Positions 54,100-62,494 of a stretch of DNA of 64,000 nt are shown here, in pieces (positions within the stretch are counted from its first letter, which is position 1; every line of letters begins with the position of its first letter). Below the pieces are notes generated by a model. It worked only from the letters and a program-made list of their open reading frames with translations, searched no databases and was not told the origin of the DNA. The stretch covers positions 23,633 to 87,632 of the forward strand of contig JBBTRP010000006.1 of the NCBI GenBank assembly GCA_038065125.1. The letters run 5' to 3'. A program made the position numbers and the translations under genes. Source of the DNA: JBBTRP01 sp038065125 (GTDB lineage: Bacteria > Patescibacteriota > Patescibacteriia > JACQRZ01).

Positions 54100-55208
54100 A
54101 AATACTTGAAGTAAATAAATACTATCCTCCATGGATCGGCGGCATTGAAACGGTTGTCAAACAAGTTGCCGAAGGATTCTCAGATCGCGGTCAACAGGTA
54201 ACCGTCTTGTGTTGTTCGGGTTCCAATGATGAAAAAATTGAATCTCAGGGAGGGGTACTGATTATTCGGGTCCAACGATTTTTTTCTTTGTTTGGGATGC
54301 CAATATCCCTTTCTTTCTTTCGATGGTATAGACGGTTGGTCGGGACTGTAGATGTCGTTCATATTCACTACCCATTTCCACTCGCCTTTTTTGCCGCCTG
54401 GCTCTTTCCTTCTCGAGCAAAGCTTATTATACATTATCATGCCGATGTCATTAAGCAGCGATATGCTCAGTTTTTTTTACTACCACTTCTTCACGCAATA
54501 TTTTCTACATCAACCGCCGTTGTTGTTACCAGCGAAGCTCTTCGCGATACGTCTGTTCTTTTGCGTAAGTATGTTTCCAAATGCAGCGTGATTCCAATAG
54601 GAGTTCCGTTTGAGAGACTTTGCGAAGAGGTGCGCACCAGAAATGTTCTTTATTTCAGAGATCTGTATGGAGTATTCGTACTTTCTGTTGGACGACTTAG
54701 TCGCTATAAGGGTTTGCCGTATCTTATTCATGCGTGCCGCAGGATCAGCGCCCATCTGGTTATTGCAGGTATTGGAGATGAGCTACACTCTTTACGTATG
54801 TTAGTTAAGCAACTGGGAGCGAATGATGCTGTTGTGTTTCTGCCCCATCAATCACGGGAGAATCTTATGAGTTTGTATAAAGCAGCTGCGGTTTTCGTCC
54901 TACCCTCCATTTCTCGGAACGAGGCATTTGGAATTGTTCTCCTCGAAGCAATGGCAGTAGGCACCCCGGTGATTTCAACTGAGCTCCATACTGGTACGTC
55001 AACAAATAATATTCATGGCGAGACAGGACTTGTTGTAGACCCAAAAAATATTATAGAGCTATCGAATGCACTCAAGCGTATTCTTGACGACCCACAGTGC
55101 GCGCATGCGTATGGAGAACAAGGAAGCAAACGCGTGAAGAATCATTTCAGTGAGACGACAATGATCAACTCGCTCTTGGATCTCTGTAGAGAGGCACAGA
55201 GCGACTAA
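54096..55208 (+). CDS. Glycosyltransferase family 4 (GT-B)
   Basis: The 370-residue protein begins MKILEVNKYYPPWIGGIETVV, a classic GT4 start with the glycine-rich acceptor loop. FVLSVGRLSRYKGLPYLIHAC, LVIAGIGDELHSLRMLV and SRNEAFGIVLLEAMAVGTPVI (EX7E) follow. It is joined to the previous transferase by an ATGA overlap and probably adds the next residue of the repeat unit. Confidence 0.85.
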   Translation: MKILEVNKYYPPWIGGIETVVKQVAEGFSDRGQQVTVLCCSGSNDEKIESQGGVLIIRVQRFFSLFGMPISLSFFRWYRRLVGTVDVVHIHYPFPLAFFAAWLFPSRAKLIIHYHADVIKQRYAQFFLLPLLHAIFSTSTAVVVTSEALRDTSVLLRKYVSKCSVIPIGVPFERLCEEVRTRNVLYFRDLYGVFVLSVGRLSRYKGLPYLIHACRRISAHLVIAGIGDELHSLRMLVKQLGANDAVVFLPHQSRENLMSLYKAAAVFVLPSISRNEAFGIVLLEAMAVGTPVISTELHTGTSTNNIHGETGLVVDPKNIIELSNALKRILDDPQCAHAYGEQGSKRVKNHFSETTMINSLLDLCREAQSD

Positions 55209-55216
55209 TCCTCCTT

Positions 55217-56404
55217 ATGGCCGCAATCGATACGCTGCTTTTTCTCACCTTCAGACCACTCGCTGATTTTGAAAAAAAAAGATATGATTTTGACCGTATA
55301 CGCGAGCGTGGTTTTGAGATTAGAATACTTAACATCTCGAACATTATACATGCTCGCATTTCTCTTGGTGTCACGAGTGATTCGGAATCAGTTATCGTTA
55401 CCGATCGAGCCGCATTTCAAGAGTATCTTTTCGCTCATCGAGACCGAGCAATTCTGATAGACTGTATAGCCCACCTTGTCGACTATGATTTAGATAACGA
55501 GTTTCTATATCGAATTATCAAAAAAATAAATATTCGATATGTTATCGTGTATCCGGGAGGGCTCCCATATGAACAAAAGAGCTTTTTTAAGAGAATGCTC
55601 TGGAGGATGAGAGTTCTTTTTCATTTGAGGCAATGGCTTATTTTTTTTTCAAGAAGAGTAACCCGTATTTTACGAAGACACACTTCATTATATCCTCGCC
55701 CCGAAGTTGTTTTTTCCAGTAATACCCAAATTATCGCAGACTATGTTAAGCGCGTTGGGAGGCGAGGTGAAAGAATGATTCCTATCGGTTCATTCGATTA
55801 CGATCTGTACTTGGAGCAGAAAAGAAATTTCGAGAAAGTACCACCTCAGCCGTATTGTGTCTATTTGGATGAGGCGGCAACACATCATCCAGAGTATGCG
55901 CTAACCGATAACGACCCCTTGGATGCAAAGGACTATTACCCGGTGATGAACGCATTTTTTGATCGAATTGAAAATGAGATGGGTGTGCACGTAATAATTG
56001 CCGCGCATCCCCGATCATCATATGACCGTTTTCCGGGAGTTTTTGGCACGCGACAAATACTGAAGGGCCGCACAGCAAATCTCGTATCCTCTGCTCGTTT
56101 TGTTATCGCTCATGCGAGCACCTCGGTAAGCCTTGCTGTCATTTGCAAGAAGCCGGTGATTCTGGTTGGGTTTAGGGCATACGACCGTAATTTGATGGGT
56201 TCTCTCCCTCCACAATTAGCTCGCCATTTGGGTACTCGTGTTCTTCGCATCGATAGACCTTATACACTTTCTGACATAAAGAAATTGAGCATGCAGTATG
56301 ATGTTCAGCACTATAAAGATTATTTGAGTACCTATATTACCTACCCCGGGAATACAAAAAGAATGGTTGATATAATATTGGACACATTCGATGCAATGGT
56401 TTAA
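55217..56404 (+). CDS. Putative GT-B-fold polysaccharide biosynthesis protein of unknown specificity
   Basis: The 395-residue protein is not confidently recognised. The C-terminal half contains VIIAAHPRSSYDRFPGVFG, TANLVSSARFVIAHASTSVSLAV and KKPVILVGF, a layout seen in GT-B-like surface glycan proteins and CDP-glycerol/capsule-type transferases. Residues about 125-160 are basic and hydrophobic (RVLFHLRQWLIFFSRRVTRILRR) and may bind the membrane. It ends the glycosyltransferase run immediately before the phosphoramidate cassette, so a role in placing or accepting that group is thinkable but unsupported by sequence. Confidence 0.5.
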   Translation: MAAIDTLLFLTFRPLADFEKKRYDFDRIRERGFEIRILNISNIIHARISLGVTSDSESVIVTDRAAFQEYLFAHRDRAILIDCIAHLVDYDLDNEFLYRIIKKINIRYVIVYPGGLPYEQKSFFKRMLWRMRVLFHLRQWLIFFSRRVTRILRRHTSLYPRPEVVFSSNTQIIADYVKRVGRRGERMIPIGSFDYDLYLEQKRNFEKVPPQPYCVYLDEAATHHPEYALTDNDPLDAKDYYPVMNAFFDRIENEMGVHVIIAAHPRSSYDRFPGVFGTRQILKGRTANLVSSARFVIAHASTSVSLAVICKKPVILVGFRAYDRNLMGSLPPQLARHLGTRVLRIDRPYTLSDIKKLSMQYDVQHYKDYLSTYITYPGNTKRMVDIILDTFDAMV

Positions 56405-56434
56405 TTTTTGACCATTCAAGCATGGTCCCATTCA

Positions 56435-56443
56435 TGGTAGTCT
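56435..56443 (+). promoter_or_regulatory. Extended -10 element at the head of the phosphoramidate operon
   Basis: TGGTAGTCT fits TGnTAnnnT like the elements at 3001 and 36314. The predicted start near 56450 leaves a leader of about 23 bases. TTGACC at 56408 is too far (24 bases) to be its -35. The 69-base gap 56405-56473 otherwise contains short ACCAT/ATGGT inverted repeats without a T-run. Confidence 0.4.
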
Positions 56444-56473
56444 AGGAATAATAGCAGTGAACGAGAGTTAGAT

Positions 56474-57025
56474 ATGGATATTGAAGACAGTATGCACAAT
56501 CGAAATTCATCGGGAACACTTGTTTGGATCACGGGTCTCCCCGGAGCCGGAAAGACGGTATTTGCAGAGAAACTCTCAGAAGATATTCGACAGTTCTCCC
56601 CCGCGACAGTGCACATAGACGGTGATATTGTGCGAGAAATTATGGGAAACGATCTTGGATACTCCACTGCCGAAAGAAAGAAAAACGCATATCGAATCGC
56701 GCGCCTGTGTGCATATCTTGCAAATCAAGGCATGATCGTCGTGTGCTCGACGGTATCCATGTACCATGATGTTCGAGAGTGGAATAAGTGCCACGTGCAC
56801 AATCTCATCGAGGTATATATTGAAGTGTCACAAGATGTTCTGCGGGCACGGGATAAAAAGATGCTCTACTCCCAGAGGTATCTTCGAGACGAGGTGGTGG
56901 GAGTTAACCAAGAGTATGACATCCCCCAAAATCCGTCCTTTGTGATCGTAAACGATAATGATCTCGATTCATTTCTTAAGCACACCGAATCGGTATTTGC
57001 TGGCATTTACACGAAGAAGAAATAA
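56474..57025 (+). CDS. CysC-like kinase, likely cytidine diphosphoramidate kinase
   Basis: The 183-residue protein has the adenylylsulfate-kinase fold: P-loop GLPGAGKT (21-28), VHIDGDIVREIMGNDLGYS (46-64) and the AYRIARLCAYL helix. The usual FTGID substrate loop is replaced by VVGVNQEYD (141-149). No ATP sulfurylase or sulfite genes accompany it; instead the next genes match by family Cj1416, Cj1417 and Cj1418 of Campylobacter jejuni. There the CysC-like Cj1415 phosphorylates the 3'-OH of cytidine diphosphoramidate. The same role is inferred here. Plain APS kinase is the alternative. Confidence 0.78.
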   Translation: MDIEDSMHNRNSSGTLVWITGLPGAGKTVFAEKLSEDIRQFSPATVHIDGDIVREIMGNDLGYSTAERKKNAYRIARLCAYLANQGMIVVCSTVSMYHDVREWNKCHVHNLIEVYIEVSQDVLRARDKKMLYSQRYLRDEVVGVNQEYDIPQNPSFVIVNDNDLDSFLKHTESVFAGIYTKKK

Positions 57026-57040
57026 TTTTTTATAAAGAGT

Positions 57041-57877
57041 ATGCCGGAAAAATTTCAACCTAACGTGGATAAAGAACCTCACTTTATCTCGTCAAGACTT
57101 CTTGCGGCACTCAGCGGGATAAAAGAACAGACCGAGGTTGGTGGGCTTGTCGATCGTGGTGCATATCTTTGGGATGTGGAAGACAGGGAAAAGGGAGCGG
57201 GACTGTTCAAGCATGTCATGCTCGCATCCCGTGTCGCGTATACGCTTGCTGAAGAATTGAAAAAGAAAGCCCCGGAACGATACGGATCCGTCGATTTAAA
57301 AAAAGTCGTAGAGGCTGCAATTTTACACGACATTTCAAAGCTTTTCGCAGAAGATCGTGAATCACTTTCTCCGGAACAAAAAAAAGTAATTGGCATCCGT
57401 ACAGATTTTAAAGAAAGCGATCCAGATACCGAAGATGTCGGAGTTGCTTGGCTGCAGGAACTTGGTTTTTCAAAAGAAGTTCTTGACGGCGTGAAGGATC
57501 ATTTTCCAGAAATGATCGCCAACGACCCTTACTGGAAAATTGTCCTTGTTGCTGACTTTCTCGCTGACAGGAAGATTGTGCCCCTAGAAGAGCGTTTCGC
57601 GAGCGTGCAATCCCGGTGGATAGATCAAAGACACGAACAGGGTAAGGATCCCCGTATTGATCCAGGTCACTTTGAAAGAGCCAAGAACAATATCAGAACC
57701 GTTGCAAATGAATTATTTCAAATTCTTAACACAACCGACATTGCTTTTATCGAAACCAACAAGCTTAATGATCCCGCATCAGCAAAACGATGGGAGCGAT
57801 TTCTTACAAAAACCCGTGAAAATAAGGAAGAGACGCGAGCAAGGCGACATGTTGCTCGAGAAATTGGCAACTCCTAA
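57041..57877 (+). CDS. HD-domain phosphohydrolase embedded in the phosphoramidate operon
   Basis: The 278-residue protein has the metal-binding HD set: His58 in LFKHVMLASRVA, His96-Asp97 in AAILHDISKL, His154 in VKDHFPE and Asp172 in LVADFLAD. HD enzymes hydrolyse phosphate esters of nucleotides and related compounds. The C-terminal 70 residues are charged and without recognised domain. It lies 15 bases after the kinase and 6 bases before the cytidylyltransferase, so it is co-transcribed. It could remove by-products such as 3'-phospho-CMP, but this is only inference, and general housekeeping use is possible. Confidence 0.7.
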   Translation: MPEKFQPNVDKEPHFISSRLLAALSGIKEQTEVGGLVDRGAYLWDVEDREKGAGLFKHVMLASRVAYTLAEELKKKAPERYGSVDLKKVVEAAILHDISKLFAEDRESLSPEQKKVIGIRTDFKESDPDTEDVGVAWLQELGFSKEVLDGVKDHFPEMIANDPYWKIVLVADFLADRKIVPLEERFASVQSRWIDQRHEQGKDPRIDPGHFERAKNNIRTVANELFQILNTTDIAFIETNKLNDPASAKRWERFLTKTRENKEETRARRHVAREIGNS

Positions 57878-57883
57878 CGATCT

Positions 57884-58681
57884 ATGCGTGCAATCATTCT
57901 TGCGGCCGGAATGGGAACGCGCCTTGGTCAATATACAAAAAATCTTCCGAAGTGCATGCTTTCTTTCGCGGGGAAAACACTCATTGAAAGGCAGATTGAG
58001 GTTTTGCGTTCATCGGGGGTGGAAGATATTGTCGTTGTTGGAGGATACAGAGCCGATGCTATCGCCCCTTCAAATTATACTCTGTATATAAATAAAATGT
58101 TCGGCGAGACAAATATGGTAGAGTCTCTATTCTGCGCAGAGCGCGAGATGACGAACGATCTTTTGGTTTGTTACGGGGATATCATCTACGAAAAGAACGT
58201 CCTCGATGTTGTTTTGAACAGTTCGTGGGATATCGGAGTGACCGTTGATACCGATTACTGGGAGTATTGGTCTGCCCGGCTTGATGAACCGCGGGAGGAT
58301 GTTGAGAGTTTGGTAGTTGATGGGCAGGGGGCCATCATTGAACTGGGGGATCCGCGATGTTCACTTGAAAGGGCGGAAGTGAGATATGTCGGCCTATTAA
58401 AATTTTCCAAGAAAGGACTGTCTATTCTCAAAGAGCAATATCATATGCATCGAGAACGCTCATACGAACTGGAAAAGCCCTGGTATCGATCGAAATCATT
58501 TAAAAAAGCATACATGACATGCATGCTGCAGGCGATTATCGAGAGCGGATATACGGTGATGCCGATTCGAATCGACCGAGGCTGGCTTGAGTTCGACACT
58601 GCCACAGACTATGAGCGTGCATCCGCATGGCACGCGGAAGGAAGTCTCGGACGATTCATTCATTTGGCGGAGTCTCCATGA
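57884..58681 (+). CDS. Nucleotidyltransferase, likely CTP:phosphoglutamine cytidylyltransferase
   Basis: The 265-residue protein opens RAIILAAGMGTRLGQYT with GxGTRL at 9-14 and LPKCMLSFAGKTLIERQ, the NTP-binding block. NMVESLFCAE and VCYGDIIYEKNVL supply the central metal site, and the C-terminal WLEFDTATDYERA is common to phosphocholine-cytidylyltransferase-like enzymes. Between a CysC-like kinase, an amidotransferase-fold hydrolase and a PPDK-like kinase, the best match is Cj1416 of C. jejuni, which joins CMP to the amide phosphate of L-glutamine phosphate. A sugar-1-phosphate or phosphocholine cytidylyltransferase remains possible. Confidence 0.78.
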   Translation: MRAIILAAGMGTRLGQYTKNLPKCMLSFAGKTLIERQIEVLRSSGVEDIVVVGGYRADAIAPSNYTLYINKMFGETNMVESLFCAEREMTNDLLVCYGDIIYEKNVLDVVLNSSWDIGVTVDTDYWEYWSARLDEPREDVESLVVDGQGAIIELGDPRCSLERAEVRYVGLLKFSKKGLSILKEQYHMHRERSYELEKPWYRSKSFKKAYMTCMLQAIIESGYTVMPIRIDRGWLEFDTATDYERASAWHAEGSLGRFIHLAESP

Positions 58682-59361
58682 ATATTCTAGTATCTCAGCG
58701 AAGTATTTTTTCAGAAGGGAGGGGAGCAAAAGATGGACTTGAACGGGAGTATGTCCGTTACTACTCTTCCTTCGGTATAACACTCATCCCGGTTCCGAAC
58801 GTCCCCGATCTTTTATCGGAGTATTGCAAGTTGAATATCCACGGTGTTCTCCTTTCCGGAGGCGATGACATTTGTATGGATGCTCCACATAGCCCTGAAA
58901 GCGCATGCTCATGCGCGCGTACTGAGGTTGAAAACGGTCTTCTTCGCTACGCAATCGAAAAGAATATTCCGCTTCTTGCGGAATGTCGGGGTTGCCAGCT
59001 CCTTAACCTTTTTTTTGGCGGAAGCCTTGTTCGAAACATTCAGTCGGCCATCGGGGGCTTGATCGAGCATGTCGGAACAATGCATATGATTGAGATTGTT
59101 GATAAAAACTTCAGAAAATTCTTAGGGATGCGAGAAGTGAGGGTAAACTCATACCACAACCATGGCTTTACTGAGGAGTCACTTTCAAGCGATCTCTTAG
59201 CGTTTGCCCGGACAAGCGACGGCGTTATCGAGGGCGTGTATCATCCTTCCTATCCACTGATCGGAATCATGTGGCACCCAGAAAGAGGGCACGATGATAA
59301 TGATTCTCTGAACTCAAAGATCGTAAATTTATTTATGGGCGGAATGAAGCTCGCAGGGTGA
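58678..59361 (+). CDS. Class I glutamine-amidotransferase-fold hydrolase, likely gamma-glutamyl-CDP-amidate hydrolase
   Basis: From ATG 58678 the protein has 227 residues. LLSGGDDI (59-66) and LLAECRGCQLLNLFFGG carry the nucleophile Cys103; MWHPER gives His200 and Glu202, completing the class I triad. Such proteins are usually annotated as gamma-glutamyl-GABA hydrolases. In the C. jejuni phosphoramidate route Cj1417 of this fold cuts glutamate from L-glutamyl-amidate-CDP to leave cytidine diphosphoramidate. The neighbours strongly suggest that function. The start at 58627 would overlap the previous gene; 58678 makes an ATGA overlap. Confidence 0.82.
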   Translation: MNILVSQRSIFSEGRGAKDGLEREYVRYYSSFGITLIPVPNVPDLLSEYCKLNIHGVLLSGGDDICMDAPHSPESACSCARTEVENGLLRYAIEKNIPLLAECRGCQLLNLFFGGSLVRNIQSAIGGLIEHVGTMHMIEIVDKNFRKFLGMREVRVNSYHNHGFTEESLSSDLLAFARTSDGVIEGVYHPSYPLIGIMWHPERGHDDNDSLNSKIVNLFMGGMKLAG

Positions 59362-59363
59362 TT

Positions 59364-61712
59364 ATGCTCACATCATTCGGAACGAAGGGGGAAACACTTC
59401 AAAAGCTAAACGGAAATATTACTCATGGAATTATTGACGAGCTGGTTCTTTTTTCCGTTGCCGCATGGCAGGGAAGGAGAAAGCGAATTGTTCAAGATAT
59501 TCGCAGATCTTTTCCGGGTCTGTCATTGGCAGTGCGAAGCAGCGCAAAAGAGGAAGATACTGAGTGCGCCTCGAATGCGGGTCATTACCGATCCGTTCTT
59601 AATGTCGTATGCGACGATTCCTCAATTCGTGTTGCGGTAGAAGAAGTTATCGCTTCATTCGACAACGACCGTGATGACAACCAAGTTTTTATTCAGCGAT
59701 ATATTACGGATGCCACGATGAGCGGTGTGATAACGACGTGTGACATTTCGAATGGCGCCCCCTATTATATTATTAACTATGACGATTTCACGGGTCTCAC
59801 CGACACGGTTACGTCAGGAAGGGGAGCGCATCACAAAACATTTGTTGCATTTAAGCGAGAGGTGCGAACAAATGATGCACGTTTTTTGGAGCTGTGTTAT
59901 GCCGCGCATGAACTCGAAGTATTTTTTGGCCATGAATGTCTTGATATTGAGTTTATCATTACGCACGACGGAATACACATCGTCCAGGTTCGGCCAATAG
60001 TCAATGCAAACCCAATTGACCCCGACGATGTAGACCAAATGCACACGATCCTGAAGACTCTTTCCGGGCGGCTGCCGGAGCTCGGAAGAGCACATCCTGA
60101 CCTGCATGGTAGGCACACGTTTTATGGCGTAATGACCGACTGGAATCCCGCTGAGATGATCGGGATAAAACCTCGACCGCTCGCGTTATCACTCTATCGT
60201 GAGCTTATCACTGATAGTATCTGGGCATATCAGCGTGACAACTACGGGTATAAAAGATTGAGAAGTTTTCCTCTTCTCGTTTCTCTTGCCGGCCAGCCGT
60301 TCATCGATATTCGGGTTGATTTCAATTCGTATCTTCCCAAAGAACTCGATGATTCGTTTTCGGAGAAGCTCGCACAGTACTATCTCGAGACGTTACAATC
60401 CCACCCGTCCAGCCACGATAAGGTTGAGTTTGATATTGTTTTTTCTTGCTACACGCTTGATCTTGAAGAACGCCTCGCCGTATTGCGACAGCACGCTTTT
60501 ACAATCGAAGATACGTCACTTCTAAAACAGGCACTCCTTGATCTTACTGTGAATATTATAGGAAAAGATGGCCTCTTTCAGAAAGACATGGCGACAATCG
60601 TCCACTTGGAGAAAAGAAGAAATGCTTTGTTGTTGTCTGACCAAACGCTTGTTTCGAAAGTATATTGGCTTGTTGAGGACTGCAAACGATATGGAACCCT
60701 TCCGTATGCCGGCATTGCTCGCGCCGCTTTTATTGCTGTTCAGTTTTTAAATTCGATGGTTAAGGTTGGGATTCTCTCATCTGATGACCGCTCTCGCTTT
60801 CTTCGGTCCTTTACGACTGTCGCAAAGCAGTTATCCTATGACCTGGCACGTGTTGGCAACGGAGAACTCTCTCGCGAGGAGTGCGTCGAGCGGTATGGCC
60901 ATCTTCGGCCCGGTACATACGACATCCTCTCTCAAAACTACCGCGAGAATTTCGATGAATATTTTGACATGAATAATTTACACAGACCGGAAACCATTTG
61001 CGAGTTCATTCCCTCCCTCGAGCAGTTAAAAAAAACCGACGACCTTCTTCTCGAGCATGATATTCCGCTCAGCGCAGCCGAACTTTTTTCATTTATCAAA
61101 GAGGCGATTGAGGGTAGAGAGTACGCGAAATTTTGTTTTACAAAAAATGTTGACGCAATTCTCAAATGCGTAAAAGAATTCGGAGTAATAATTGGAATGG
61201 ATGTTGATAGCGCCTCTTACATTGAAATTGGAAGTATCCTCAAGCTGTATTCACGAATCGGAGAAGAAGTCAATGAACACAAGTTGAAAGTAGAGGCCCT
61301 CCGAAATAGAGAGATGTATAGAGTGTACAGCAAGATCAAATTTCCCGAACTCCTCTATGGGCCTAATGAGGTTTTTTCCTTCAATATCTATTCGTCAGAG
61401 GTCAACTACATCACGCAGCATACTGCCATGGGCGAGACTATCCGTCTTACAGATATGAAGGAACCAAACGCAGTACGGGATAAAATTGTATTTCTAGAGA
61501 ATGCAGACCCCGGGTTTGATTGGATTTTCTCTCAGGGCATTCGAGGATTCATAACAATGTACGGCGGAATAAATTCGCATATGGCGATCAGGGCGGCAGA
61601 GATGAATATTCCCTGCGCAGTGGGGTGTGGTGAGCTCCTTTATGGACAGTGGAGTCGGGCGCGTACAATTGAGTTGGACTGTTTAAATAAAAGGGTTGTT
61701 GTCATTCAGTAA
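59364..61712 (+). CDS. PPDK/PEP-synthase-like L-glutamine kinase (Cj1418 type)
   Basis: From ATG 59364, preceded by AGGG, the protein has 782 residues. The start MLTSFGTKGETLQKL leads into an ATP-grasp domain with VRSSAKEEDTECASNAGHY (about 57-75) and CLDIEFIITHDGIHIVQVRPI. The C-terminal swivelling domain has GGINSHMAIRAAEMNIPCAVG with the phospho-carrier His739. A PEP/pyruvate TIM-barrel domain is missing, as in phosphotransferases that use ATP to phosphorylate a small molecule. Cj1418 has this architecture and phosphorylates the side-chain amide nitrogen of glutamine, releasing AMP and phosphate. A rifampin-phosphotransferase-like activity is the main alternative and unlikely here. Confidence 0.8.
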   Translation: MLTSFGTKGETLQKLNGNITHGIIDELVLFSVAAWQGRRKRIVQDIRRSFPGLSLAVRSSAKEEDTECASNAGHYRSVLNVVCDDSSIRVAVEEVIASFDNDRDDNQVFIQRYITDATMSGVITTCDISNGAPYYIINYDDFTGLTDTVTSGRGAHHKTFVAFKREVRTNDARFLELCYAAHELEVFFGHECLDIEFIITHDGIHIVQVRPIVNANPIDPDDVDQMHTILKTLSGRLPELGRAHPDLHGRHTFYGVMTDWNPAEMIGIKPRPLALSLYRELITDSIWAYQRDNYGYKRLRSFPLLVSLAGQPFIDIRVDFNSYLPKELDDSFSEKLAQYYLETLQSHPSSHDKVEFDIVFSCYTLDLEERLAVLRQHAFTIEDTSLLKQALLDLTVNIIGKDGLFQKDMATIVHLEKRRNALLLSDQTLVSKVYWLVEDCKRYGTLPYAGIARAAFIAVQFLNSMVKVGILSSDDRSRFLRSFTTVAKQLSYDLARVGNGELSREECVERYGHLRPGTYDILSQNYRENFDEYFDMNNLHRPETICEFIPSLEQLKKTDDLLLEHDIPLSAAELFSFIKEAIEGREYAKFCFTKNVDAILKCVKEFGVIIGMDVDSASYIEIGSILKLYSRIGEEVNEHKLKVEALRNREMYRVYSKIKFPELLYGPNEVFSFNIYSSEVNYITQHTAMGETIRLTDMKEPNAVRDKIVFLENADPGFDWIFSQGIRGFITMYGGINSHMAIRAAEMNIPCAVGCGELLYGQWSRARTIELDCLNKRVVVIQ

Positions 61713-61720
61713 ACTTCACT

Positions 61721-62494
61721 ATGATACCCATTAGACATGCTGATTTTACGCATCTAGCCGGTGCTTATGCGAATCGAGTTGGTTATTCGTTGTCGGTTGT
61801 CAGAAATTTGCTTACCTCTCTTGGAATAACAAGCGATAGTATCATCGCTGATGTCGGGGCGGGGACAGGTAAGTACTCGGCCGATCTGCTAAAATTTTCT
61901 TTCGTCAAGCGTATAATTGCAGTCGAGCCAAATGATGCAATGAGAAACGAAGGAGAACGATTAATGATTGATCCGAGAGTGGTATGGAAAAAAGGCTCAG
62001 GAGAGAACACGGGATTGCAGGCATCATCGGTCGACTGGGTGGTGATGGCATCCTCGTTTCATTGGGTGGATGCCCCCAAGGCGCTAACTGAGTTCAGAAG
62101 GATTCTTAAGGATCAGGGATATTTTACCGCCATCTGGAATCCTCGAAATATTCTTGAGGGCTCGATCCATCAGGATATAGAAAAAAAGATTTACGCGATT
62201 GCACCGCACATTCGGCGCGTATCATCGGGTTCAAGTTCATCCACGGCGACACTTTTTGACTCACTCATTTCGTCGGGAGAGTTTAAAGACGTTTGGTATA
62301 CAGAGGTGCATCATACCGAACGAATGACGCGAGAGCGTTATCTCGGTATATGGCAGTCGGTAAATGACATACGTGCACAGGCTGGTCCATATGCCTGGGA
62401 TGAAATACTCGCAGCCATCAAGGATCTTATGAGTGAACATGAACACATTGACGTTCCGTATAGGACGCGTGCATGGACGGTACAGCGAGTATGA
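61721..62494 (+). CDS. SAM-dependent methyltransferase, class I
   Basis: The 257-residue protein has IIADVGAGTGKYSADLL (motif I), IIAVEPNDAMR (motif II), WVVMASSFHWVDAPKAL and FRRILKDQGYFTAIWNP, typical of class I enzymes with the FHW element of UbiE/Tam-like members. In C. jejuni the phosphoramidate genes are accompanied by methyltransferases (Cj1419, Cj1420) thought to O-methylate the phosphoramidate. This gene's place inside the operon suggests the same role. No direct sequence feature proves it. Confidence 0.75.
   Translation: MIPIRHADFTHLAGAYANRVGYSLSVVRNLLTSLGITSDSIIADVGAGTGKYSADLLKFSFVKRIIAVEPNDAMRNEGERLMIDPRVVWKKGSGENTGLQASSVDWVVMASSFHWVDAPKALTEFRRILKDQGYFTAIWNPRNILEGSIHQDIEKKIYAIAPHIRRVSSGSSSSTATLFDSLISSGEFKDVWYTEVHHTERMTRERYLGIWQSVNDIRAQAGPYAWDEILAAIKDLMSEHEHIDVPYRTRAWTVQRV

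Noticed and set aside
56399..56417. Inverted repeat AATGGT/ACCATT as a terminator
   Set aside because: The stem is only 6 bp with a 10-base loop and is not followed by a run of T.
57657..58091. 144-codon open frame spanning the HD gene and cytidylyltransferase
   Set aside because: It is out of frame with two well-supported genes and has no recognisable motif.
58678..59361. Gamma-glutamyl-GABA hydrolase of putrescine catabolism
   Set aside because: No other putrescine gene is near; the fold is shared and the operon context points to gamma-glutamyl-CDP-amidate.
59364..61712. Phosphoenolpyruvate synthase
   Set aside because: The PEP/pyruvate barrel domain is missing; only ATP-grasp and phospho-His domains are visible.
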